Shown one piece after another: positions 1 through 5,394 of a DNA stretch of 8,821 bases (its first letter is position 1; every line of letters starts with the position of its first letter). The stretch is taken from assembly GCA_937893415.1 (NCBI GenBank), contig CALBWZ010000246.1, positions 1-8,821 on the forward strand, given 5' to 3'. A program made the translations under genes and the position numbers. This DNA comes from an uncultured Comamonadaceae bacterium (GTDB taxonomy: Bacteria > Pseudomonadota > Gammaproteobacteria > Burkholderiales > Burkholderiaceae_C). The notes beneath the pieces are model-generated. The model saw nothing but the letters and a program-made list of their open reading frames with translations. It did not search any database and was not told the DNA's origin.

Positions 1-148
1 GTTTGTCTACGATTTCAAAGCCGTGACGGGGCATTTGCGGCTCAGCCTCGCTGTCGTCTGAAAGGCGGACGGCGCCTTCAGCTTCAATTGGTTTGTTGGC
101 CAATATGTGTAAAACAGAGAACGTTTCCGAGTCGTACAGCATGTTCAT
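1..148 (-). CDS. DUF3567 family protein, N-terminal part (cut by window edge)
   Basis: The first 49 residues are visible; the gene runs off the left edge. The start is the ATG at 148-146, chosen because GGAGA lies at 159-155 with a six-base gap and because the protein then begins MNMLYDSETF, as DUF3567 proteins do. The visible part ends in PRHGFEIVDK, the other block I associate with this family of short (roughly 80-100 residue) Burkholderiales proteins. The family has no established biochemical role that I know of. A less conserved acidic stretch (EAEGAVRLSDDSEAE, residues 22-36) separates the two blocks. It reads in the same direction as the IclR/DUF3108 pair upstream, but a 107 bp gap with a possible terminator hairpin suggests its own transcript. 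The family call rests on remembered motif similarity. Confidence 0.8.
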   Translation of the reverse strand, partial: MNMLYDSETFSVLHILANKPIEAEGAVRLSDDSEAEPQMPRHGFEIVDK

Positions 149-154
149 GATGAA

Positions 155-159
155 TCTCC
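155..159 (-). promoter_or_regulatory. Ribosome binding site of the DUF3567 gene
   Basis: GGAGA on the minus strand, six bases before the ATG at 148. It supports that ATG over the second in-frame ATG two codons later. Confidence 0.6.
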
Positions 160-189
160 AGTGGTTCTCGATAACTAAATATAGTCTTA

Positions 190-221
190 AAAGTGCAAGC
201 CACACCTGCATGGTGTTGCTT
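190..221 (-). terminator. Possible terminator hairpin after the iclR-DUF3108 pair
   Basis: Arms at 197-206 (AAGCCACACC) and 212-221 (GGTGTTGCTT) pair over ten positions with one mismatch and a five-base loop. Read on the minus strand, the stem is followed by GCACTTTTAA, a short T-rich run. It lies about 35 bases after the DUF3108 stop codon and before the DUF3567 gene. The stem is interrupted and the T run short, so it may be a weak terminator or a regulatory hairpin in the DUF3567 leader. An overlapping alternative stem, TGCATG/CATGCA (207-212 with 222-227), is also possible. Confidence 0.4.
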
Positions 222-255
222 CATGCACACACAAGTGGGGGTATTGCATGCTGTT

Positions 256-1050
256 TCAAGCCAGGTCGTCAAGCGGCCTTTGGCTGCGCAGGCGCTGGTC
301 TAACCATGTGCTGTCGCTGTCTTCTAGCCGTATGCGAATCGGGAGTAAATCGCCGACACCTCCAAACCACAGTTTGGCCGCTGTGTCGTCGACCTCTTGT
401 TTGTCGCGGGTGAGCGTTTGAGTTGACCATTGCCCCATAGGCGTGTCAATTATTTCACGTCCACCCATGCGAAGCCGCCACGTTGACAGGCCATTGGCAC
501 TTGACACTGGCAAGGTGATGGAGGTTTGCTTGTTAAACCGCGCTTGCGCTATGCGTTGTGGCAGCATGAAGTAAACACTTAGGCGGTCTTGGGTAGGCTC
601 AGACCACAGCGCGTCACCGCTCTCGGTGTAGCTGATGCGCTTGCCGACAGGGTCAAAAGTGGCTTGGCGTATGCGTTTGCCTTCGTCGCTGAACACAGTG
701 GGTTGCAGCCCGTTACCTGCAATGAGTCCCTGGCTGGTTTGTCGCCGCTTAAACACAACAAGAATACGCGCCGACAACTCGGCCTGATAAGCCGTGCTGT
801 TGCGTTGCCAGCGCAACGTGGCACTGGCGTTGAAGCGCAAGCCGTCTTGCATGCCCTCTAAGTCGTACATCAGCTCTGTGCTTGGTAGCAGCAACGGGTT
901 GGCCCCGTTGATCGAAGCCAGCGCCATAAGGGGCATGGCACCCACAAGTGAGCCCATCGCTCCAGAACTTGCAAGTTGCAAGCAGCTGCGCCTGGTCATC
1001 AGCGGTGCGAGGCTCCGGGTGATTGGGAGGGGCTGCTGTGACTGCTTCAT
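256..1050 (-). CDS. DUF3108 domain protein with twin-arginine-like export signal
   Basis: A 264-residue protein, probably acting in the cell envelope. The start is the ATG at 1050-1048, which overlaps the TGA of the upstream IclR gene as ATGA; a TTG four codons earlier could also open the frame, but the overlap is the usual coupling arrangement. Near the N-terminus TRRSCLQLA is followed by a small-residue hydrophobic stretch ending in MALA, which resembles a twin-arginine (Tat) signal, here about 18 residues from the start. The mature part shows the DUF3108 pattern: a repetitive beta-rich body with LRWQRNSTAYQAEL, then LQPTVFSDEGKR, ESGDALWSEPTQDRLS, EIIDTPMGQWSTQTLTR and, near the end, LWFGGVGDLLPIRIRLED. 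DUF3108 proteins are periplasmic beta-rich proteins of unclear function. No catalytic residue is evident. The family is fairly sure; the Tat route is inference. Confidence 0.75.
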   Translation of the reverse strand: MKQSQQPLPITRSLAPLMTRRSCLQLASSGAMGSLVGAMPLMALASINGANPLLLPSTELMYDLEGMQDGLRFNASATLRWQRNSTAYQAELSARILVVFKRRQTSQGLIAGNGLQPTVFSDEGKRIRQATFDPVGKRISYTESGDALWSEPTQDRLSVYFMLPQRIAQARFNKQTSITLPVSSANGLSTWRLRMGGREIIDTPMGQWSTQTLTRDKQEVDDTAAKLWFGGVGDLLPIRIRLEDSDSTWLDQRLRSQRPLDDLA

Positions 1051-1895
1051 GCGGTTTGCCAACCCAGGTCTTGGCTTAAGGCTGCAGCGGCTTGGCGCAT
1101 GGCGGTGGCCACACCACCATGCCAGCGGCTGTCAAAACCACCTGCACCACCCAGCGTGACTATGCCCATGACCAAGTGGCCTTGGGCATCAAATACGGGC
1201 GCGCAAAACCCAGCCACGCCTGGTATCAGCGAGTCGACTACACGCGCCAAGCCTTGTTGCTGCGTTTCAGTGCGCATGGCTTTTACCAATGCCGCTGTGT
1301 GAGCAACACCGCTGCGAGGGTGTTTTTTTTCAAGCATCAATTCGCGATGCAGCATGTCGTTCATCAAGCGTTGATCGCTGCTACCATCAGATTTTTCATG
1401 GCCCATAAAACTTAAAAAACACCGCCCAGTTGCAGAGCTGAGCAGTGGCATCACATCGCCCAAACGCAATTGGACTGACACGGTTTTAGTAGCCTCTTGC
1501 CAATGCACCATGGTTGGGCCTTGGTTGCCCCAAACGGCCAATGCCATGGTGTGGCCTATGGCGTCTCCTAGGGCGGGCATGGCGGCGCGACCCAATCGCA
1601 CCGCATCCAAGCGGCTTAAGCTGGCCAAACCCATGCGCAGGGCGCTTGGGCCTAAGTCGTAGCGGTTGGTGGTGGCGTCTTGCACCACCAGGCCTAAGCG
1701 TTGAAAACTCACCAGGTAGCGGTGTGCCTTTGCTGGGCTCATGCTGGCGCTGCTGGCTAGGTCGCGCAGCATCATGGCTTGGTGGCTGCTGGAGAGGGCT
1801 TTAAGCAGCGCAAATCCGACTTCTACGGACTGAATGCCAGCGCGAGGGTCTGCAGCAGCTGACGGTGACATTGGTAGTTGTTTGGAAGTGGCCAT
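1047..1895 (-). CDS. IclR-family transcriptional regulator
   Basis: A 282-residue cytoplasmic DNA-binding regulator, near the family's usual 250-280. Residues about 20-85 form the winged helix-turn-helix: GIQSVEVGFALLKAL, then LRDLASSASMSPAKAHRYL as the recognition region, then the wing, NRYDLGPSALRMG. Residues about 100-280 form the IclR effector domain, with LRLGDVMPLLSSATGRCFLSF and GLARVVDSLIPGVAGFCAPVFD matching its ligand-pocket blocks. The start ATG at 1895 has no clear ribosome binding site; a second ATG eight codons later is an alternative. It is divergent from the fumarylacetoacetate hydrolase-family gene across 152 bp, the usual arrangement for an IclR regulator and its target, so I infer that it controls that gene and itself. 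Its stop overlaps the start of the DUF3108 gene. The effector is unknown, probably an organic acid. Confidence 0.92.
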   Translation of the reverse strand: MATSKQLPMSPSAAADPRAGIQSVEVGFALLKALSSSHQAMMLRDLASSASMSPAKAHRYLVSFQRLGLVVQDATTNRYDLGPSALRMGLASLSRLDAVRLGRAAMPALGDAIGHTMALAVWGNQGPTMVHWQEATKTVSVQLRLGDVMPLLSSATGRCFLSFMGHEKSDGSSDQRLMNDMLHRELMLEKKHPRSGVAHTAALVKAMRTETQQQGLARVVDSLIPGVAGFCAPVFDAQGHLVMGIVTLGGAGGFDSRWHGGVATAMRQAAAALSQDLGWQTA

Positions 1896-1951
1896 GGCGC
1901 GGTGGTGGTATGTTTTAGCGTCAATGTATAGGCGTCAAAGACGGCAAGCTT

Positions 1952-1968
1952 TAGAATATAAAATTCTA
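1952..1968. promoter_or_regulatory. Inverted repeat, candidate IclR-type operator 1
   Basis: TAGAAT at 1952-1957 and ATTCTA at 1963-1968 are perfect inverted arms separated by five bases. IclR regulators commonly bind short AT-rich palindromes between divergent genes. That this is the site of the neighbouring regulator is inference; AT-rich palindromes also arise by chance. Confidence 0.4.
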
Positions 1969-2004
1969 TATAGATAAATGAGTTTTACTAATCGTAAATA
2001 TTGC

Positions 2005-2021
2005 TTGCTGCTCATCAGCAA
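2005..2021. promoter_or_regulatory. Inverted repeat, candidate operator 2
   Basis: TTGCTG at 2005-2010 and CAGCAA at 2016-2021 are perfect inverted arms with a five-base spacer, the same geometry as the repeat at 1952-1968 but a different sequence. It ends 26 bases before the hydrolase ATG, so in RNA it would be a small leader hairpin and in DNA it could be a repressor site. Confidence 0.35.
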
Positions 2022-2047
2022 CGCAAACAGTTAAAAAGTGAGTTGTA

Positions 2048-3070
2048 ATGAAATTAGCGACCTATAAAGACGGTTCGCGCGATGGCCAATTGGTTGTCGT
2101 ATCGCGAGACTTGTCAACTGCACATTATGCGACTGGCATTGCCAACACGCTGCAGCAGGTGTTGGACGACTGGGCTTTTATTGCACCGCAGTTGGAAGAC
2201 TTGTTTGTCAGTATCAACCAAGGCCGGGCACGCCACATGTTTGCGTTTAACCCGGCCATGTGCATGGCGCCGCTGCCGCGGGCTTACCAGTGGGCAGACG
2301 GCTCAGCCTATATCAACCATGTGGAGTTGGTTCGCAAAGCAAGAAACTCAGAGGTGCCCGCTAGCTTTTACACGGACCCCTTGATGTACCAGGGCGGTAG
2401 CGACGACTTTATAGGCCCTTGTGACAATGTGGTGGTAGCCGATGAGGCCTACGGCATAGACTTTGAATCCGAAATTTGTGTTGTCACCGCAGACGTGGCC
2501 ATGCAGGCCACACCCGAGCAAGCGCTGGACGGCGTGCGCTTGGTCATGCTGGCCAATGATGTGAGTCTGCGCAATTTAATCCCCAATGAATTAGGCAAAG
2601 GCTTTGGCTTTGTACAAAGTAAACCCGCCACAGCCTTCAGCCCTGTGGCCGTTACTTTGGACGAATTGGGTGATATGTGGACAGGTGGGCGTGTCAACGG
2701 CACACTCCAAAGCACTTGGAACGGTCGGCGTGTTGGTATGTGCGAGGCAGGAAATGAGATGACTTTTCACTTTGGCCAACTCATTGCCCATCTGTGTAAA
2801 ACCCGCCGTGTGCGTGCTGGTAGCGTGATCGGCAGTGGCACAGTCAGCAACAAAGACTGGGCCAAAGGCTACAGTTGTATTGCTGAAAAACGCTGCATAG
2901 AAATTATTGAAAGTGGCACGCCAACCACCAATTTCATGCGCTTTGGCGACCGTATTCGTATCGAGATGAAAGGACAGGACGGCGCCAGTATGTTTGGCGC
3001 GATCGAACAGAAAGTCGTAGCCTTGCACCCAGAGGCGCTAGAGACTTCCGCGTCGCCAGACAAGACTTGA
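2048..3070 (+). CDS. Fumarylacetoacetate hydrolase (FAA) family protein
   Basis: A 340-residue cytoplasmic metal-dependent enzyme. FAA-family members hydrolyse, decarboxylate or hydrate acyl-pyruvate or keto-acid compounds, often late in aromatic catabolism. Residues about 1-75 form the N-terminal region (MKLATYKDGSRDGQLVVVSR) and about 76-327 the catalytic fold. Likely metal ligands are E140 and E142 (GIDFESEI) and D171 (LANDVSLRNL), with D110 (FYTDPLMYQ) in the place of the first aspartate of fumarylacetoacetases. QSKPATAFSPV (190-200) and GSGTVSN (262-268) are further family blocks. I do not see the basic histidine that true fumarylacetoacetase has shortly after the first aspartate (GGSDD stands there), so this is probably not the tyrosine-pathway enzyme itself. 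The tail after residue 327 is not conserved-looking. Divergent from the IclR gene, hence probably its target. The family is certain; the substrate is unknown. Confidence 0.9.
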   Translation: MKLATYKDGSRDGQLVVVSRDLSTAHYATGIANTLQQVLDDWAFIAPQLEDLFVSINQGRARHMFAFNPAMCMAPLPRAYQWADGSAYINHVELVRKARNSEVPASFYTDPLMYQGGSDDFIGPCDNVVVADEAYGIDFESEICVVTADVAMQATPEQALDGVRLVMLANDVSLRNLIPNELGKGFGFVQSKPATAFSPVAVTLDELGDMWTGGRVNGTLQSTWNGRRVGMCEAGNEMTFHFGQLIAHLCKTRRVRAGSVIGSGTVSNKDWAKGYSCIAEKRCIEIIESGTPTTNFMRFGDRIRIEMKGQDGASMFGAIEQKVVALHPEALETSASPDKT

Positions 3071-3084
3071 TGCGACTTGGTCTG
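3057..3084. terminator. Weak hairpin between convergent FAA hydrolase and VOC genes
   Basis: CAGACAAG (3057-3064) can pair with CTTGGTCTG (3076-3084) if one G bulges, with an 11-base loop. It spans the hydrolase stop codon and most of the 16 bp gap to the stop of the convergent VOC gene. No T run follows on either side, so any terminator role is weak inference. Confidence 0.2.
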
Positions 3085-3086
3085 AC

Positions 3087-3518
3087 TTAACCGGCAAACA
3101 CGTGCGCCATGTTGGCAAAGCCTTTGAACTCAATTGGATTGCCAAAGGGATCCAGCAAAAACATAGTCCATTGCTCACCAGCCTCACCTGCAAAGCGGCA
3201 GTGAGGCTTGATGACAAAGTCGATGTTGGCCGTTTCAAGACGCTCGCGCATGGCATGCCAATTGCTCAGCGGCAGTACCAAGCCAAAGTGAGGCATGGGC
3301 ACCCAGTGCTCGCCAACTTTGCCAGTGTTGTGGGTGGCGAATGGCTCGCCAATATGCATAGACAACTGGTGGTTGAACAGCGAAAAATCCACCCACGTGT
3401 CTGTACTTCGCCCTTCAGTGCAGCCTAGGGTGTTGCTGTAAAACTGACGCGCAATATCCAAGTCTCTGACATTAAAGGCCAAGTGAAATAGCGCGCTTGT
3501 GTGGTGGGCGGTGGTCAT
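3087..3518 (-). CDS. VOC (vicinal oxygen chelate / glyoxalase-fold) family protein
   Basis: A 143-residue cytoplasmic protein made of one VOC module with two beta-alpha-beta-beta-beta units. FHLAFNVRDLDIARQFYSNT (11-30) is the first strand and helix with metal ligand H12. PHFGLVL (76-82) supplies H77, and FLLDPFGNPIEFKGF (120-134) supplies E130 in the highly typical D-P-x-G-N-x-I-E-F ending. H, H and E give the two-histidine-one-glutamate site of metal-binding VOC enzymes, so an active enzyme (isomerase, lyase or ring-cleaving dioxygenase type) is likely. A single module implies a dimer. It is convergent with the FAA hydrolase gene with only 16 bp between stops and divergent from the crotonase gene. 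The start ATG at 3518 has no clear ribosome binding site, and a short AT-rich inverted repeat (TGAAA/TTTCA) overlaps it. Substrate unknown. Confidence 0.88.
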   Translation of the reverse strand: MTTAHHTSALFHLAFNVRDLDIARQFYSNTLGCTEGRSTDTWVDFSLFNHQLSMHIGEPFATHNTGKVGEHWVPMPHFGLVLPLSNWHAMRERLETANIDFVIKPHCRFAGEAGEQWTMFLLDPFGNPIEFKGFANMAHVFAG

Positions 3519-3844
3519 GAAAAAAGCTTTCAGATGTGCAATGAACCGTGCGTTGCTAACGCCGTGAAGGTCTTTTTACCGTTGGCTTGCAGTCGCGAGC
3601 TGATGGTATCACCATCAACCAAGCCAGAGAGCCATTGCCGACGAGTGCAAGCGGCAGTGTGGACTCAATGACTGACCATGAAGGCGGTGCGGTTGACAAA
3701 GCTCGCAACTGTCAGCCCTTGAGCCAACCACACAGCATACCCTTGAACACATAGCTTGGACGTGTACTTGCTGTGGTCTGAGAGCGTGCACGCAACGTCT
3801 CGGTGTATAAATGTTGATACTTCGATGTTTATGAGAAAAGCCCA
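3519..3844. other. 326 bp divergent intergenic region, VOC gene to crotonase gene
   Basis: No credible gene is seen here on either strand. It should carry the promoters of both neighbours. It holds a perfect 7-3-7 inverted repeat at 3601-3617, a GCGTT/AACGC repeat near 3551-3563, and the self-complementary ten-mer GCGTGCACGC at 3784-3793. That ten-mer lies 12 bases before a TATAAA (3806-3811), which could be a -10 box for the crotonase gene, though its -35 partner is poor. Frames of 40-70 codons open on the minus strand but have stops, lack ribosome binding sites and match nothing I recognise. Confidence 0.6.
3601..3617. promoter_or_regulatory. Perfect 17 bp inverted repeat, candidate operator or hairpin
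   Basis: TGATGGT (3601-3607) and ACCATCA (3611-3617) are exact inverted arms around ATC. It lies 83 bases upstream of the VOC start and 227 bases upstream of the crotonase start, so it is better placed to affect the VOC gene. No regulator for it is evident in the window. Confidence 0.4.
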
Positions 3845-4651
3845 ATGGATTACAGCCGCTATAAAACCCTCAACATTCTCCACCGCGACCACGGTGTGTT
3901 GGACATAGAAATGCGTTGCGATGGTCCAGGTGGCAACGGCAAACTACCTACAGCTGGTCATGAGGGGCATTGGGAATTAAGTGAAATTTGGCGTGATGTC
4001 AGTAAAGACAACGCTGTCCGAGCGGTGGTGCTCCGAGGCAGCGGTAAGGGGTTCTCTGGGGGTGGGGACTTGGACTTGGTTCAAGACATGGCCAATAACT
4101 TTGAAGTGCGTACACGCGTGTGGGCTGAGGCCAGAGACCTGGTGTACAACATCATCAACTGTGACAAGCCCATAGTGAGCGCCATGCATGGGCCAGCTGT
4201 TGGCGCAGGCTTGGTAGCGGGTTTGTTGGCCGACATCTCGATTGCTGCAACCGATGCCAAAATTGTGGACGGCCATACGCGTTTAGGCGTGGCTGCTGGT
4301 GACCACGCGGCCATTGTATGGCCATTGCTGTGCAGCATGGCCAAGGCAAAATATTACCTCTTGCTGTGCGAACCAATCAGCGGTCAAGAAGCAGAGCGCA
4401 TTGGCTTGGTGTCATTGACTGTGCCAGCTGAAGAGCTACTCGACAAGGCCTACGAGGTGGCGAACCGCTTGGCGCTGGGCAGTACAACAGCCATACGCTT
4501 TACCAAATACGCTCTCAACAACTGGCTGCGTCAAGCGGGACCTACCTTCGATACCAGCCTCGCGCTGGAGTTCATGGGGTTTGGTGGCCCCGACGTGCAA
4601 GAAGGCGTAGCATCATTGCGTGAGAAGCGCTCGCCTAACTTCAAGCCATAA
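3845..4651 (+). CDS. Enoyl-CoA hydratase/isomerase (crotonase) family protein with atypical active site
   Basis: A 268-residue crotonase-fold protein, near the usual 257-270, expected to bind an acyl-CoA in the cytoplasm. The two oxyanion-hole regions are present: [11 protein letters not shown] (67-77) and HGPAVGAGL (115-123). The C-terminal trimerisation helices follow from about residue 195, including [18 protein letters not shown] (210-227). Lined up by eye with the rat mitochondrial hydratase, the two catalytic glutamates (E144 and E164 there) fall on V124 and H144 ([13 protein letters not shown], 141-153). A simple hydratase activity is therefore doubtful. A D-x-H...AGD version of this loop occurs in a recognised crotonase subgroup whose chemistry I cannot name. 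It starts at the ATG 3845 behind a weak GAGAAAAG and is followed after 32 bp by phaM, so the two may be co-transcribed. The fold is certain; the reaction is open. Confidence 0.88.
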   Translation: MDYSRYKTLNILHRDHGVLDIEMRCDGPGGNGKLPTAGHEGHWELSEIWRDVSKDNAVRAVVLRGSGKGFSGGGDLDLVQDMANNFEVRTRVWAEARDLVYNIINCDKPIVSAMHGPAVGAGLVAGLLADISIAATDAKIVDGHTRLGVAAGDHAAIVWPLLCSMAKAKYYLLLCEPISGQEAERIGLVSLTVPAEELLDKAYEVANRLALGSTTAIRFTKYALNNWLRQAGPTFDTSLALEFMGFGGPDVQEGVASLREKRSPNFKP

Positions 4652-4672
4652 CCCCCTTTATTCCCCTCGATT

Positions 4673-4677
4673 AGGAG
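4673..4677 (+). promoter_or_regulatory. Ribosome binding site of phaM
   Basis: AGGAG six bases before the ATG at 4684. It is the strongest ribosome binding site on the plus strand here and fixes the phaM start. Confidence 0.75.
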
Positions 4678-4683
4678 ACCTCC

Positions 4684-5394
4684 ATGAAAGACGCAGCAGG
4701 CTTTACAGCCTTTGTACCAGGCTTTGATTTCATCAAAAACCTCAGCCAGCAGGCCGGCGCAAGTGCCAGTCCCAGTGGCGCAGCTATGCCAGGCATGGCT
4801 GCGTGGGTTGCTCCGACATTCGACGTGGAGGAACTAGACAAGCGTATTTCAGAGCTGAGGTCCGTACAATTTTGGCTAGACCAAAACGCACGCGCACTAG
4901 CGGCCACTATTCAGGCTTTAGAAGTGCAAAAAATGACGCTGTCCACATTGAAAAATATGGACGTGGGTATGGAAGACATAAGCAAGGCCATGCAGGTTAA
5001 TCCGGCTGATTTCTGGGCAGCTTGGCAAACCGGTGGGACATCACCTGCGGGCAAGGCCTCGCCAGCACAAGCGCCAGAGGTTGACAAGCCGCCGCAGCCG
5101 GCCCAAGCGCAGCAGGGTTCAGGCCCAGTTGAGCCTACGCAGTGGTGGCATGCGGTGAGTCAACAGTTCCAAGACATTGCAGCCAATGCGCTTAAAGACA
5201 TTGCCGCAGCAACAGACCAGGCGAATGCAGCTGCTGAAAGGGCAACCACATCCGGTTCGGCTACCAAGGCAGCGAAGAAGGCTGTCCCAGCCAAACAAGC
5301 ACCAACAGCAGCAGCTTCCAAAGCCGCTGCAAAGTCGGCCTCTGCCAAAAAAGCAGCACGCCCCTCAACACCAGCAACCAAACGCCGTGCCTAA
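4684..5394 (+). CDS. phaM: PhaM-type polyhydroxyalkanoate granule regulatory protein
   Basis: A 236-residue cytoplasmic protein of the PHA granule surface. In Ralstonia eutropha, PhaM activates the PHB synthase PhaC1 and binds DNA, linking granules to the nucleoid. Residues 9-20 (AFVPGFDFIKNL) and 41-92 (WVAPTFDVEELDKRISELRS, then VQFWLDQNARALAATIQALE, then VQKMTLSTLKNM) match the conserved helical part, thought to contact the synthase. Residues 115-150 are a Pro/Ala/Gln linker. Residues 153-185 (TQWWHAVSQQFQDIAANALK) form another amphipathic, phasin-like helix. The tail, 192-236, is rich in Ala, Lys and Pro (AAKKAVPAK, SAKKAARPS, ending KRRA), like histone H1 tails and the PAKKA repeats described for PhaM DNA binding. 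Its end overlaps the probable start of the FIST gene. No synthase or phasin gene lies in the window. Confidence 0.87.
   Translation: MKDAAGFTAFVPGFDFIKNLSQQAGASASPSGAAMPGMAAWVAPTFDVEELDKRISELRSVQFWLDQNARALAATIQALEVQKMTLSTLKNMDVGMEDISKAMQVNPADFWAAWQTGGTSPAGKASPAQAPEVDKPPQPAQAQQGSGPVEPTQWWHAVSQQFQDIAANALKDIAAATDQANAAAERATTSGSATKAAKKAVPAKQAPTAAASKAAAKSASAKKAARPSTPATKRRA

Larger units (their letters stand above)
1896..2047. promoter_or_regulatory. Divergent control region between iclR gene and FAA hydrolase gene
   Basis: A 152 bp region, AT-rich in the half nearer the hydrolase gene, that must hold both divergent promoters. Several TATA-like hexamers are present (for example TATAAA near 1957 and TATAGA near 1969), but no convincing -35/-10 pair stands out on either strand. 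It contains two inverted repeats, listed separately, that are candidate regulator sites. The hydrolase ATG at 2048 has only a weak ribosome binding site (GTGAG at 2038-2042). Confidence 0.6.

Noticed and set aside
93..413. 106-codon plus-strand frame across the DUF3567-DUF3108 gap
   Set aside because: It crosses the DUF3567 start and the DUF3108 end on the opposite strand, is Cys-rich without pattern and lacks a ribosome binding site; it is a shadow.
1051..1062. TTG start four codons earlier for the DUF3108 protein
   Set aside because: The ATG at 1050 overlaps the upstream stop as ATGA, the common coupled arrangement, and the TTG has no ribosome binding site.
1092..1415. Plus-strand frames opposite the IclR gene
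   Set aside because: They are antisense shadows of a well-recognised IclR regulator, with no family features of their own.
3529..3700. Possible gene remnant on the minus strand in the VOC-crotonase gap
   Set aside because: A frame with a few protein-like stretches opens here, but it has internal stops, no ribosome binding site and no recognisable family. A blastx search would settle it.
5177..5386. 70-codon upstream extension of the FIST frame inside phaM
   Set aside because: The sequence is low-complexity Gln/Pro/Lys, produced by reading the phaM Lys/Ala tail in another phase. FIST conservation begins only after phaM ends.
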